Source: Microbacterium sp. lyk4-40-TSB-66 (GTDB lineage: Bacteria > Actinomycetota > Actinomycetes > Actinomycetales > Microbacteriaceae). From it: a stretch of DNA of 64,000 bases. This document shows positions 49,644 to 59,572 of the stretch, piece after piece; position 1 is the stretch's first letter; every line of letters begins with the position of its first letter. A program made the translations under genes and the position numbers. Location: contig NZ_JARVRW010000010.1 of the NCBI RefSeq assembly GCF_030209475.1, positions 62,001 through 126,000 of the forward strand, in the 5' to 3' direction. A model generated the notes under the pieces. That model had not been told where the DNA came from. It saw only the letters and a list, made by a program, of their open reading frames with translations, and ran no database searches.

Positions 49644-50456
49644 ATGCCCGAGCTCAGCAAAGACACCACCCTCTGCATCTCCCTGTCGGGTCGCCCGTCG
49701 AACATCGGCACGCGTTTCCACAACTTCCTCTACGCCGAACTCGGCATCGACTTCGTCTACAAGGCGTTCACCACCACCGACATCGCGGCGGCGATCGGGG
49801 GCGTGCGGGCCCTCGGCATCCGTGGCTGTTCGGTGTCGATGCCCTTCAAAGAGGCGGTGATCCCCCTCGTCGACCGCATCGAGCCGTCCGCCGCGGCGAT
49901 CGGCTCCATCAACACGATCGTCAACGACGACGGAGTGCTGACCGCGTCGAACACCGACTACGAAGCCATCGCGAGCCTCATCGAGAGCCACCGCCTCGAC
50001 CCCGCGGCATCCGTCCTCGTGCGCGGCTCGGGGGGAATGGCCAAGGCCGTCGTCGCCGCCTTCCACGGCGCGGGCTTCACCGACCTCACGGTCGTGGCGC
50101 GGAACTCCGCGGCGGGCACGGCGCTCGCCGAGACGTACGGCGCGAGCTGGGTCGCCGACGACCCGCAGCCCGGCGCCCGCATCATCGTCAACGTCACCCC
50201 GCTCGGGATGGACGGGGCGGATGCCGATGCCCTCTCCTTCTCGTCGGAGCACATCGCCGCGGCCGAGACGGTGTTCGACGTCGTGGCGTTCCCGGCGGAG
50301 ACGCCGCTCATCCGTGCCGCGCGCGACGCGGGCAAAGCGGTGATCACGGGTGCCGAGGTGATCGCCCTTCAGGCCGCCGGCCAGTTCGCGCGGTACACCG
50401 GCGTCACCCCCACCCTCGACCAGGTTCGGCGGGCGTCAGCGCACTCGCGCGCCTGA
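49644..50456 (+). CDS. shikimate 5-dehydrogenase-like protein
   Basis: 270 residues. N-terminal domain with LCISLSGRPSNIGTRFHNFLY and GCSVSMPFKEAVIPLVD (substrate Lys in the FKE motif), N/D active-site pair in SINTIVNDDG and SNTDYEAI, then a Rossmann domain with VRGSGGMAKAVVAAF. It is diverged from canonical AroE (SGRPSNIGTR in place of the usual SxSPxxHN), so it may be a paralogue acting on a related substrate. The start could also be ATG 49635. Confidence 0.85.
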   Translation: MPELSKDTTLCISLSGRPSNIGTRFHNFLYAELGIDFVYKAFTTTDIAAAIGGVRALGIRGCSVSMPFKEAVIPLVDRIEPSAAAIGSINTIVNDDGVLTASNTDYEAIASLIESHRLDPAASVLVRGSGGMAKAVVAAFHGAGFTDLTVVARNSAAGTALAETYGASWVADDPQPGARIIVNVTPLGMDGADADALSFSSEHIAAAETVFDVVAFPAETPLIRAARDAGKAVITGAEVIALQAAGQFARYTGVTPTLDQVRRASAHSRA

Positions 50457-50591
50457 GCGCGGCGGCCCGCTGCGATGGACGTCGGGGCTCACTCGCGTGG
50501 GGGCCCGCTGCGACGGGGTCGGGGAGTGCACGGGCGGCGACACTGCGCATCCGGGCGGCCGGAGTGCTGTGGCGCGGTTATCTCCCCGCGT

Positions 50592-50654
50592 GTCACTCCA
50601 CCGTCTTGTCGGCGCCGCGCGGGCGTCACTCCACCGTCTTGTCGGCGCCGCGCG
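50592..50654. repeat. 30-bp tandem duplication at the end of the antiporter gene
   Basis: GTCACTCCACCGTCTTGTCG plus GCGCCGCGCG occurs at 50592-50621 and again at 50625-50654 (period 33). The second copy contains the antiporter stop codon; the first lies just downstream of it, so an extra copy of the gene end sits after the stop. Confidence 0.8.
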
Positions 50655-52449
50655 CGCGGATCTCCTCCAGGTCGAGGCCCGCGAGGATCTTGCGCGCGAC
50701 CAGGTCATCGATGGTGCCCTCTCGGCGCAGGCGCAGCAGCACCTCGCGCTTGCGATCCAGGATCGCCAGACGCAGCCGCTGCGCCTCTTTGTGGCGGAGG
50801 AGCGGGGAGCGCTGGGTGACGTCGATGTCGTCGCTGACGGCGAGCATCTCGAACGGCCCCGTCATGGGCCTCGCCGCACCCGCGCCCGCGTCGGCGGTGG
50901 AGTCGATGACCCGGCCGTCGGTGGGCGGTCGCGAGACCGCGCCCGAAGAGGGTTCGCGATCGTCGTCGTTGGAGGCGCCCGGCGGGATCGGTCCCATGGC
51001 CGATGGTGACTCGTCGTCGAGCGACGCGTCGAGTTCGGCGAGGTCGCGTTCCTCCGCCGCGCGCTGGCGGGCGACGGCCCGGGCGTTCGCGAGTTCCAGT
51101 CGCTCATAGCCCTCGCGGCGCGCACGGTCGCGCACCCGGTCGCTGACCCCGTGCTCGACGGCCAGCTCGTCGAGGGCGGCCAGCGCCGCGCCCGAGATCG
51201 CGCGCTCGGCCAGCTCGTACTCCTCGATCGCCGCGTCGTCGCTCGGCAGCTTCGCCCACCGGATCACGACGGGCAGCAGGGGCCCCTGCACCAGCAGGGT
51301 CAGGACGATGACGCCCGCGGTGACGAAGACGATGGCATCCCTCCCCGGAACGGGATCGCCGGCGGCCGTCACGGTCGGCACCGACAGTGCGATCGCGAGC
51401 GACACGGCCCCGCGGAAGCCCGAGACCGTGCTCACCACCCGCGAGCGGTGCCGGAGCGAGCGCGACGCCGCCGCCGGGGGACGCGAGAACGGCGAGAACA
51501 GCCACTGGAAGAGGTAGCGCACGATGAACAGCGCGATCCACGCCGCCAGAGTGATGAGGAGCAGGATGCCGATCTCGGACGGCGAGATCTCGTGCAGCAC
51601 GAGCTGCACCTCGAGCCCGATCAGCACGAAGAGCGCACCGTTGAGCAGGTAGACGCCGAAGGGCCAGGTGGCATCCGCCGCTCGGCGACTGATCGCGGTG
51701 GTGATGCGCGGCGACACCCACGCGACGATGAGACCGGCGAAGACGACGGCGAGCACCCCCGACGCCTCGATGATCTCGGCGATGAGGAACGCCACGAACG
51801 GCACGAGCACCAGGGTGAGGTTGATGGTGAGGGTGGATTGCATGCGCCGCAGTGCGAAGAAGGCGAGGGCGGCGACGGCGATGCCGGCGGCGGCTCCTCC
51901 GAGGTACGACAGCAGCACCATTCCGGTGATCTGCAGCGGCGTGATCTGATCGCCCAGCAGCAGCGCCACGGCGATGGCGTAGAGCACGAGAGCCGTGCCG
52001 TCGTTGGTGAGGCTCTCGGCCTTCAGCTTCATGAAGGTCTTCGCCGGGAGCAGTCGGCCGAGGGCGGCGACCGCGGTCGCGTCGGGCGGGGCGACGGCGG
52101 CGCCCAGCACGAGAGCGGCCTCCCACGGCACACCCATCCAGGTGGCGACGCCGGCGACGGCGAAGGCGGACGCCACGACCAGCAGTGTGCTCATCGGGAT
52201 GATGTAGCGGAGCGACCTGCGCACCGAGCGCAGCGACGTCGTCCACGCCTCGCGGAACAGCATCACCGGGAGGAACAGCAGCAGCACCGTCTCGGGCGGG
52301 AGCTCGATCTGTCGCAGCTCGGGGATGAACCCGAGGGCGAGGCCGATGACGAGCAGCACGAGGGGCGTCGCCACTCTGAGTCGCGGCGCCAGCACCGTGC
52401 CCACGAGCATGGAGAGGCCCAATAGAACCGTGATCTCGAGTCCCTGCAT
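50626..52449 (-). CDS. Na+/H+ antiporter (CPA1 type)
   Basis: 607 residues. Twelve or so helices over the first 410 residues: LVLLVIGLALGFIPELRQI, FREAWTTSLR, AAVAPPDATAVAALGRLL (the CPA ion-binding Asp region), ESLTNDGTALVLYAIAVAL and SGFRGAVSLAIALSVP. A cytoplasmic C-terminal domain of about 190 residues is helical, acidic and partly disordered, and may be regulatory. Exchanges cytoplasmic Na+ for H+ or the reverse. ATG 52449 begins MQGLEITVLLGLSMLVG. Confidence 0.93.
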   Translation of the reverse strand: MQGLEITVLLGLSMLVGTVLAPRLRVATPLVLLVIGLALGFIPELRQIELPPETVLLLFLPVMLFREAWTTSLRSVRRSLRYIIPMSTLLVVASAFAVAGVATWMGVPWEAALVLGAAVAPPDATAVAALGRLLPAKTFMKLKAESLTNDGTALVLYAIAVALLLGDQITPLQITGMVLLSYLGGAAAGIAVAALAFFALRRMQSTLTINLTLVLVPFVAFLIAEIIEASGVLAVVFAGLIVAWVSPRITTAISRRAADATWPFGVYLLNGALFVLIGLEVQLVLHEISPSEIGILLLITLAAWIALFIVRYLFQWLFSPFSRPPAAASRSLRHRSRVVSTVSGFRGAVSLAIALSVPTVTAAGDPVPGRDAIVFVTAGVIVLTLLVQGPLLPVVIRWAKLPSDDAAIEEYELAERAISGAALAALDELAVEHGVSDRVRDRARREGYERLELANARAVARQRAAEERDLAELDASLDDESPSAMGPIPPGASNDDDREPSSGAVSRPPTDGRVIDSTADAGAGAARPMTGPFEMLAVSDDIDVTQRSPLLRHKEAQRLRLAILDRKREVLLRLRREGTIDDLVARKILAGLDLEEIRARGADKTVE

Positions 52450-52512
52450 GCGTCCCGCCTTTCGCCGTGCCCCTGACCTCAGCGTAGAGAGGGCGGCGGA
52501 CATTCCCGAGGC

Positions 52513-53775
52513 TCAGCGCGACTCTCGACGCACGATCGTCAGCGCGACGAGACCCGCCGCCACGTAGAGCGCGCCCTGCACCTGCAGGGAGGCGTCGAAC
52601 GCCGTCCCCGACCCCACGAATCCTCCGATCAGCGTGCCCACCGCCTGCAATGCCGTCAGCGCCGCGAACAGCAGGCTCGTCACCCGTCCGCGGTGGGTCG
52701 CGGGCGTCTCCCGGTCGACGATCGTGAGCATCGCCGTCATCGCGACGAGCCCGGGTGCGCCGACGAGTGCGAACAGCACCACGTACACGGGAAAGGATGT
52801 CGTCAGGGCGGGAAGGTTCCAGATCGTCAATGTCAGCGCCCCGAACCCGAGGATGGAGCCCGCGGCCAGCCGCCACGGCGCGACACGCCCGACCACGCCC
52901 ATCAGGCCCAGCCCCGCGACCAACGCGCCCACCGCCTGAATGCCGCGGAGGATCCCCACCTCGGTGTCGCCGCCGCCGAGCGAGCGCTGCACGAAGAGCA
53001 CGAACAGGATCGTGAAGAGCCCCTGCGCGAGCGACATCAGCATCGCCACGACCATCAACCGGCGAAGCACGCGGTCGGCGGCGACGATGGCCAGACCCGA
53101 TCCGAGTTCGGCGAAGAAGGTGGCGCGGGGCGGGGCGCCGGCGGCATCCCTCTCCCGCGTGTGCGGGGTCGCGAGGTCGGCGAGCGGGGGAGTCTCGGCA
53201 TCCGTTCGCCTTCTCGCTCGCACGAAGAGAACCGCGCATGCCACGGCGTATGCTGCGGCGGTCGCGACGACCACCGCGTCCACGCCGCCGAGACCGAGCA
53301 CCAGACCACCGAGGGGTGCGCCGACGAGACGGGCGAGGCCCGATCCGACCCCGAGCAGTTGATTGACCGGGGCGACGTGCGCGGGGGGAACGAGGCCCGC
53401 CGCCACGCTCGGACGGGCCGGTTCGATGATCGCGCCGAGGACGGACTGCACGATGGCGACGAGATAGACGATCCACAGGTCGTCGACGCCGTCGACGAAG
53501 AGCAGGGGGAGCACCGCGACGACCTGCACCGCGGCCGTGCCGCCCATGAGATGCCAGGGGTCGGCGCGGTCGATGAGGAGTCCCGCCAGGGGAGCGGCGG
53601 CGACGGAGAGCACCGCCTGCAGCACGAACACGATCGAGGTGATGAGGGGGGATCCCGTGACGCCCAACACGAACAGCGGGAGCGCGACCAGCAGCATCCA
53701 GTCGGCCGTCTCGGCGATGGCTCCGCCCGAAACGAGACGGATCACCCCGGGGTAGCGCCAGGTTCCGGCCGTCAT
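52513..53775 (-). CDS. MFS transporter
   Basis: 420 residues, about twelve helices with a basic/acidic central loop near 185-215 (RARRRTDAETPPLADLATPH). APLAGLLIDRADPWHLMGG resembles the loop 2-3 MFS motif, and the symmetric RVTSLLFAALTALQAVGTLIGG is in the C-half. It overlaps the ArsR-like regulator by 4 bases at its start, so the regulator probably controls it. Efflux is more likely than uptake given this pairing; the substrate is unknown. Confidence 0.9.
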   Translation of the reverse strand: MTAGTWRYPGVIRLVSGGAIAETADWMLLVALPLFVLGVTGSPLITSIVFVLQAVLSVAAAPLAGLLIDRADPWHLMGGTAAVQVVAVLPLLFVDGVDDLWIVYLVAIVQSVLGAIIEPARPSVAAGLVPPAHVAPVNQLLGVGSGLARLVGAPLGGLVLGLGGVDAVVVATAAAYAVACAVLFVRARRRTDAETPPLADLATPHTRERDAAGAPPRATFFAELGSGLAIVAADRVLRRLMVVAMLMSLAQGLFTILFVLFVQRSLGGGDTEVGILRGIQAVGALVAGLGLMGVVGRVAPWRLAAGSILGFGALTLTIWNLPALTTSFPVYVVLFALVGAPGLVAMTAMLTIVDRETPATHRGRVTSLLFAALTALQAVGTLIGGFVGSGTAFDASLQVQGALYVAAGLVALTIVRRESR

Positions 53776-54362
53776 GTCGAGCCGCCGAGGAACCGGGGGT
53801 CCACGACGCCGCGGATCGAGACCGAGGCGACCGCGCCGTCCGCCGGAGCCGGAGATCTGGTCGCGCGGATGTAGGGGCGGATGACCTCGTCGATGCGGGC
53901 GCCGATCGTGGCGAGTTCATCGGCGGTGACCAAGACGGCGTAGTCGCTGATGACGGCCGCCTCGCGCCAGGCGGCGGGGAGGGTGCTCTCGTGTCGGAGG
54001 AAGTCGGCGAAGCGCGCGTCGGTGTCGGCGAACCACGCCGAGCGCACGGCGGCGCGCGCGAGGTCATCGCCGGGACCACCACCCGCGTCGAGGTCGATCC
54101 CGGTGATCGTCGCCTGCCACGGGCGCTTGCGGGCATCGCCGGCGTCGGCGTCGGCGCGTTCGACGAGCCCGAACTTCGCCAACTCCCGCAGGTGCCAGGA
54201 GCAATTGGATGCCGTGAGCCCGACGGCCGCGGCGCACTGCGTGGCGGTCTGCGCACCGACCGTGAGCAGGTGGGAGAGGATCGCGAGGCGAGACGGTACG
54301 GCCAGCGCCGCGAGCATGTCGGACGTGGGGACGATGCGGCGCTCCGGCAGATCTGAAGTCAC
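53772..54362 (-). CDS. ArsR-type winged-helix regulator
   Basis: 196 residues. The winged helix at about 12-75 (MLAALAVPSRLAILSHLLTV, QTATQCAAAVGLTASNCSWHLRELAKFGLVE) is followed by a ligand-binding-like helical C-domain. GTG 54362 lies 6 nt after TATTAT (54374-54369, minus strand), giving a leaderless start; the longer open frame upstream belongs to the neighbouring gene. It is the first gene of a two-gene operon with the MFS transporter. Confidence 0.88.
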   Translation of the reverse strand: MTSDLPERRIVPTSDMLAALAVPSRLAILSHLLTVGAQTATQCAAAVGLTASNCSWHLRELAKFGLVERADADAGDARKRPWQATITGIDLDAGGGPGDDLARAAVRSAWFADTDARFADFLRHESTLPAAWREAAVISDYAVLVTADELATIGARIDEVIRPYIRATRSPAPADGAVASVSIRGVVDPRFLGGST

Positions 54363-54366
54363 GACT

Positions 54367-55830
54367 TCATAATAGTGGGCGTCCTCTCTGTCCGATATAG
54401 CCCGCCCAGGCCCGGCCCAGTCGTTCCAGCCCGCCCTCGAGCACCGTCGGAGCCGGGGTGACGGGGATGCGGATGTGGTCGTCGGCATCGAAGTCCGCGG
54501 CGAACTGCGCGGAGCCCGCGACCGAGACGCCGAAGCCCGCCGCGTGTCGCGCGAACGCCCCCGCCGAGCCCGACGGGATGCGCGCCCACAGGCACAGGCC
54601 GCCGCGCGGCGGACGGAACCGCCAGTCGGGCAGGTGCGTCGACAGGAGTCTTCCGGCGACGACGGCGGCCCCGCGGTGCACCGTGGCGAGATCCCTGCGG
54701 AGCGCGGGTGCCTCGGCGAGGAGGTCGAGTGCGAGCAGCTGCGCGGGCACGCTGGTCGACAGGTCGCTGCTCTGGCGGAGTCCCCGGAGGCGCCGGACGA
54801 GCACCGGATCCGCGCGCAACCAGCCCACCCGCAGACCCTCCCACGCCCACTTCGACAGCGATTCGACCACGACGATCGGCGCGTCGGGGCGGAGCGCCGC
54901 GAGCGAGGGCGGGGTGACCCCGTCGAACGATGCGTGGGCGAGCACGCGATCCTCCACCACCGTGACACCGTGCTCGGCGGACAGCTCGGCGATGCGCCGA
55001 CGTATCGGAGGGGTGGTCTGCACGCCGGTCGGGTTGTGGTTGTGCGGGTTCAGGGCGATGAGCACGGGACGGCGCACCACGATCGCCGCCTCGAGCGCCT
55101 CGACGTCGATGCCGGAGGGGGTGAGGCGGATGCCGTGCACGAGCCCGCCGCGCCGCCGCACGGCATCCGTGAGTCCGGGCCAGGCCACTTCTTCGGTGAG
55201 CACCGTGTCGCCGGGGGAGACGAGCTCGTCGACGAGCAGGCTGAGCGCCTGCTGCGCGCCGTGCGTGACGAGGATCTGCGCCGAGGTCGTCGGCGTGCCG
55301 TCGGTGGTCATCGCGGCGGCGATCGCCGCGCGCAGGTCCGCGAGGCCGGCGGGGTCGGCCTCGACCGTGGTGGCGTTCAGCACGGGCCGGTGGCGCTGCA
55401 CGATGTCGACGGCCCGCGGCGAGATCGCCGGCACGGCCCGCAGCAGGTCGATGCTGGAGGGGAGGGTGGCGTACAACGCCTCCCCGCGCCCGGCGGCGTG
55501 GCGTGCGGCGGTCGGGGCGGCACCGGCGATGCGTGTTCCGCTTCCCTGGCGCCGGTCCAGGATGCCGTCGTCGTAGAGGCGTGCGTACGCGCTGACGACT
55601 GTTCCCCGCGAGACGGCGACGGTGGCGGCGAGCGTGCGCTCCGAGGGCAGGCGGTCGCCGCCGCGCAGTTCGCCCTCGCGGACGAGGCGCGCGATGCCGT
55701 CGGCGAGGCCGGCCGCGAGCGTGGTGTCGGCGCTGGCCCATCTGCCCAGGCGCTCGGCCAGGCGTTCGGCCGACACGGTGGCCGTGCGATGGTCCACCAG
55801 GGCGGAAGTGGCTCTGTCGACGAGGGTCAT
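54367..55830 (-). CDS. MocR/PdxR-type regulator (GntR HTH plus aminotransferase domain)
   Basis: 487 residues. An N-terminal GntR winged helix at about 25-95 (LADGIARLVREGELRGGDRLPSERTLAATVAVSRGTVVSAYARL) is joined by a linker to a class I aminotransferase-like domain with PHNHNPTGVQ and the PLP Lys in VVESLSKWAWEGLRVGW. Such proteins sense PLP or a related amine and usually act on a divergent target. The neighbouring divergent gene is only a small ORF, so the target is not obvious. Confidence 0.92.
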   Translation of the reverse strand: MTLVDRATSALVDHRTATVSAERLAERLGRWASADTTLAAGLADGIARLVREGELRGGDRLPSERTLAATVAVSRGTVVSAYARLYDDGILDRRQGSGTRIAGAAPTAARHAAGRGEALYATLPSSIDLLRAVPAISPRAVDIVQRHRPVLNATTVEADPAGLADLRAAIAAAMTTDGTPTTSAQILVTHGAQQALSLLVDELVSPGDTVLTEEVAWPGLTDAVRRRGGLVHGIRLTPSGIDVEALEAAIVVRRPVLIALNPHNHNPTGVQTTPPIRRRIAELSAEHGVTVVEDRVLAHASFDGVTPPSLAALRPDAPIVVVESLSKWAWEGLRVGWLRADPVLVRRLRGLRQSSDLSTSVPAQLLALDLLAEAPALRRDLATVHRGAAVVAGRLLSTHLPDWRFRPPRGGLCLWARIPSGSAGAFARHAAGFGVSVAGSAQFAADFDADDHIRIPVTPAPTVLEGGLERLGRAWAGYIGQRGRPLL

Positions 55831-55849
55831 AGCCCCCGATTCTGGGCCA

Positions 55850-56164
55850 ATGAACGATCTCATCGCGGACGAAGCCCTCATTCTCGGTCCAGTGAGTCCT
55901 GATTGGACCATTGCCGAGATGCTCTCGTGGATCGGTGCGGACGACGCGCGATGCCACGACGAGCGACTGGTGGGGGCCCTGGACGCCGTCTGCCGTGCGC
56001 TCGACCCCGGTGCCGTGCCCCTGACCGGGCGCGTGGTGGCACTCGTGCGTCAGCTCGCGATGCAGGTTTCGGTGCGGCCCGGGTCGGGGGAGCGGACCGT
56101 GGGCGAGGTGGTCGGTGTGCGTTGGCGATCGGCGCGGGATGCCGACGTGCTGGTGGGCGTGTGA
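55850..56164 (+). CDS. hypothetical small protein, start uncertain
   Basis: Frame from ATG 55850 gives 104 residues. Starts at GTG 55892 (VSPDWTIAEMLSWIGADDAR) or ATG 55919 would be shorter and would leave the candidate MocR operator outside the coding region. GC3 bias through 55900-56164 is strong. No family recognised. It ends 55 bases before the end of the convergent jetC. Confidence 0.6.
   Translation: MNDLIADEALILGPVSPDWTIAEMLSWIGADDARCHDERLVGALDAVCRALDPGAVPLTGRVVALVRQLAMQVSVRPGSGERTVGEVVGVRWRSARDADVLVGV
55886..55909. promoter_or_regulatory. candidate MocR operator
   Basis: GGTCCA (55886-55891) and TGGACC (55904-55909) form an inverted repeat with a 12-nt spacer between the divergent mocR-type gene and the small ORF. 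MocR-type proteins bind repeats of this kind in intergenic regions; binding here is inference. Confidence 0.45.
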
Positions 56165-56218
56165 TGAGCGGCGGGGTCGCCGCGGGGTACGGAATCGACG
56201 ACAGGCCCGCGCCCAGCC

Positions 56219-59200
56219 TCACCCCTCCGCGGCCACCCCCACCTTCGCCTTCGCCCACGAGCGTCCGCGCGTGTCCTTCAAGATGTCGTACTCGACGTCG
56301 ACGTGCGGCTCGATCGCGCTGTACTTGTCGTTCGGCGCGCCGATGACGAGCTGGAAACCGAGCCCGCGCCACGCGCCGATCGCGCGCTTGGTGAAGTGCG
56401 CGTCGGCTTTGATGAGCGCCTCGTCGAGGAACACCGGCGCGTACCGCGGGCGCTCGGCCCCGGCATCCCCGAGCTGGTATCGGAGCGCGGCACCAACGAT
56501 GAACGCGATGAGCTCCTGCGACTCGCCACCGGATTTCTCGCCGATGTGGTCGTAGAGGGCGACGTGCTCCCCGGTCTCGGCGCGGAAGCGCTCGGCGCTC
56601 ACCCGCACGTGGTTGCGGACGTCGACGAGGTCGGCGAAGTCCGGCGCGGTCGGGCGGATGCGGCCGATGAGCCGGGCCATGCGCCCGTAGACGGCTTCGC
56701 GCTCCTCGTCCGATTCGGCCGCGTCGATCGCGGCGCGCACATCCCGCAACTCCCGACGGAACCGGCGACGCACCTCCGACTGGCTCTCGCGCGGCACGAT
56801 CTGCAGACGGTGCGCGTCGTCGTAGAACGGCAGGTCCTGCATGATGTCGTTGATCGGCGCGATGCGCTCGCGGATCTCGCGCAACGCCCGCGTCAAGGCC
56901 GAGTCGAGGCTCGTCAGATCGTTGCCCGACAGGCGCAGCAGCGAATCCCTCCACTCGGCCTCCAGCTCGTGCAGGCCGCTGGCCTCGAGGTCGGCGAGGA
57001 TGCGCTCGAAGTCGCCGAGCGATTCGTCGGGATCGGCGAGCAGGTTCGGGCTCGGCCACCGGTCGATGAAGGCCGTCAACGTCCGTCGGAGGCCGTCGCG
57101 CTGGTCGGCCCACGTCTCCTGCGCGGCCCGCTGCTCCTCGAGCAGACGCTTCGAGGCGGATTCGAGGGCCGCGTCGAACCGCGCGAGCGCCTGAGACGGC
57201 GTGGCGTCCGACGCGCCCGGCGCCACGAAGAGACTGTCGAGGTACGCGAGCTCGTCGGCCGTGAGGGCGATTCCCGCATCGTCCGCGCGCTCGAGCAGGA
57301 TCTGCGCGGCATCCACGTCGTCCGTGATCTCGGCCCACCGTGCGGCGAGCGCCTGCTGCTCGGTCTTCGCCCCGCCGATCTCCTCGCGCAGCCGGGCGGC
57401 GCGGGCCCGCGTTCCCGAGATCTGCTCCTGCAACTCCGCGATCCGCGGGTTCCCCGCGGTGATCTCGGCGATCGTCTCGGTCCAGCGCTCGTGGTCGCGT
57501 TCGACGGATGCCACATCGATCTGATCCCACGACAGGTCGGCGATCTTCTCGAGGGCGCTGCGCCGTTCGTCGAACGCGTCCAGGGCCGCCGCCGCCTCAT
57601 CGACCGCGGCTTTGGCCGTCGTGAGGTCGCGGCGTGCCGTCACGATCTGCTCACCGAGCTCGGTCAGCCGCACGCGCGAGGAGAAGCCGAGCACGCTCTG
57701 GCGCGTCGAGCCGCCGTGGGCGCCGCGCGAGCCCTGACTCGTCTGACCGGACACGGTCACGGCAAGACGGTGGGTGGCGAGCTCCGCGGAGGAATCCACG
57801 CACACGAACGCGAACTGCTGCTCGAGCCGGTCCTGCAGCCAGCCGGTGAACAGGGAGCGGCGGTACTCCAGGCGTCCGGGCAGCGTCGCGGGGTCGAGGC
57901 CGGCGCGCTCGGGGAGCCCCGTCGGCACCCCCTCGAACCGCAGACGTTCCGACACGCGCACGCCGTCGATCGCGGACCGGAAGGATGCCAGGTGCGCGGC
58001 ATCCACCAACAGCGTCGTCGCGAACCCGCCGAGGGCCAGAGTGAACGCCCCGCGCCACGGCTCGTACTCGGTGCGGACGTCGACGAGCTCGGCCACGAAG
58101 GGCAGCTCGGCGGCGGTGAGTCCGGCAGCCGCGGCCAGCGCCTCGCGCGCCTCGTGCAGGCGTTGCGGGATGTTGTCGTCGCGTGTCTGCGTGCGGCGGT
58201 ACTCGGCCTCGAGGGCGGCGAGCGTCTGGCGCAGGTCGGTGTGGGTGCTGCTGGCCGAGACGAACGCGTCGCGGACGGCCGTCTTGGCATCCGCGTCCGC
58301 GAGGGTGCGTCGTGCCTCGTCGACGAGGGCGGCGAACCGATCGGCCGACGCCACGTCGACCCCCAGCACCGCCTGCGCCGCCTCGAACCGTTCGCGGTCG
58401 CGCTGCATGCCCGCCAGGCGACGCTCGAGCCCCCGCAGCTCACGCTGGGCGGCGTCGAGTCGGTCGCCGCCGGCCGCGCGCAGCACATCGCCGAGCCCCT
58501 CGCGTTCGGCCTCGGCCGCATCGGCAAGCCCCTGCCGTTCGCGCACGAGCGCATCGGTGGCGTGCGTACGGTCGCGCAGCTCCGCCTCGACGGCTCCGAG
58601 CAGGTCGACCCGTCGCTGCGCACGCCACAGCGACGCGCGCGACGCGGGATCGCCGAAGCGCCCGAGAGCGTCGATGAGGCGGAGGCGCTCCGCGGCTTCG
58701 TCGATGCGCGTCTTCATCGCCCGGATGGGCTGCAGCGCCCGCACCTGCTGCCGCGCCTCGAGCATGCGCGTACGCGTGGATTCGAGTCCGTCGAAGTGCG
58801 ACACGACGGCGTCGGCGACGGCGAGGGTCTCGGGTTCTTCCAGCACCATGCGCTTGTAGAGGTCGTCGACCGTCGTGATCTGCTGCCCGGCTTGGATGCG
58901 GGCGAGCAGGCTCATCGCCTTGGTGCCCGCCCCGGCCGCGCCGATGCCCAGCACCGCGTGCAGTCTCGCCGAGAACTCGCGGTCGGTCGCGAGGGTGTCG
59001 AGTCCCGTCGCCCGCACCGCGGCATCGGAGAGGTGGGTGCGCGCCGCCGGCTCCAGCGCGCGCAGATCGAACCCGCCGTGCACGGTCGCCCGCACCTTGA
59101 CGGCGTCGTCGAGGGTGCGCGCGGCCGCCGGGATGTACCACGCCCGCACCGCCGTGAACCGGGCGCCGTCGTGGTCGGCCCACGTCATCGCGATCGCGGT

Positions 59201-59572
59201 CCACGTGTCGACGCCGTCGCCGCGCAGCACCCGCACCTTCGTGCCCTCGTCGGTGCGCGACTCGTCGAGCTTGCCGCGACCGTACGACAGGATGTTGCGC
59301 TGTTCCTGCCCGCGCGGTCGCCCCACCACCGCGCCGTTGGACGCGCCGTTGAACGGGGTCGTGTGGGGCATCATCAGCGCTACATAGGCGTCCATGAGCG
59401 TCGACTTGCCCGATCCCGACCCGCCGCACAACAGCGTGGCGGTGGGTGCGAAACGCACGCGGTGCGTGCCGTCGTAGCCGCCCCAGTTGACGAGCTGCAG
59501 GTCTTCGGCCACCCACTGCTGCCCGCGGGAGGCGGCGGGGATGAGCCCGAAGAGCGTGTCGAGCATGGTCAT
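56219..59572 (-). CDS. jetC: JetC / MksB-type SMC-like ATPase of a Wadjet-type operon
   Basis: 1117 residues. The N-terminal half-ATPase has Walker [11 protein letters not shown] at 50-59. Two long coiled-coil stretches (about 290-440 and 650-950) flank a hinge-like central domain. The C-terminal half-ATPase has the ABC signature [15 protein letters not shown] near 1013-1028 and Walker [13 protein letters not shown] near 1046-1057. This is the MukB-like subunit of JetABCD/MksBEFG, which extrudes DNA loops on plasmids. The start overlaps the jetB stop (ATGA). jetD does not follow. Confidence 0.92.
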   Translation of the reverse strand: MTMLDTLFGLIPAASRGQQWVAEDLQLVNWGGYDGTHRVRFAPTATLLCGGSGSGKSTLMDAYVALMMPHTTPFNGASNGAVVGRPRGQEQRNILSYGRGKLDESRTDEGTKVRVLRGDGVDTWTAIAMTWADHDGARFTAVRAWYIPAAARTLDDAVKVRATVHGGFDLRALEPAARTHLSDAAVRATGLDTLATDREFSARLHAVLGIGAAGAGTKAMSLLARIQAGQQITTVDDLYKRMVLEEPETLAVADAVVSHFDGLESTRTRMLEARQQVRALQPIRAMKTRIDEAAERLRLIDALGRFGDPASRASLWRAQRRVDLLGAVEAELRDRTHATDALVRERQGLADAAEAEREGLGDVLRAAGGDRLDAAQRELRGLERRLAGMQRDRERFEAAQAVLGVDVASADRFAALVDEARRTLADADAKTAVRDAFVSASSTHTDLRQTLAALEAEYRRTQTRDDNIPQRLHEAREALAAAAGLTAAELPFVAELVDVRTEYEPWRGAFTLALGGFATTLLVDAAHLASFRSAIDGVRVSERLRFEGVPTGLPERAGLDPATLPGRLEYRRSLFTGWLQDRLEQQFAFVCVDSSAELATHRLAVTVSGQTSQGSRGAHGGSTRQSVLGFSSRVRLTELGEQIVTARRDLTTAKAAVDEAAAALDAFDERRSALEKIADLSWDQIDVASVERDHERWTETIAEITAGNPRIAELQEQISGTRARAARLREEIGGAKTEQQALAARWAEITDDVDAAQILLERADDAGIALTADELAYLDSLFVAPGASDATPSQALARFDAALESASKRLLEEQRAAQETWADQRDGLRRTLTAFIDRWPSPNLLADPDESLGDFERILADLEASGLHELEAEWRDSLLRLSGNDLTSLDSALTRALREIRERIAPINDIMQDLPFYDDAHRLQIVPRESQSEVRRRFRRELRDVRAAIDAAESDEEREAVYGRMARLIGRIRPTAPDFADLVDVRNHVRVSAERFRAETGEHVALYDHIGEKSGGESQELIAFIVGAALRYQLGDAGAERPRYAPVFLDEALIKADAHFTKRAIGAWRGLGFQLVIGAPNDKYSAIEPHVDVEYDILKDTRGRSWAKAKVGVAAEG

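Noticed and set aside
51104..54256. 1050-codon minus-strand frame across antiporter and MFS genes
   Set aside because: Different frame from the real genes, Arg/Pro-rich, crosses three gene boundaries.
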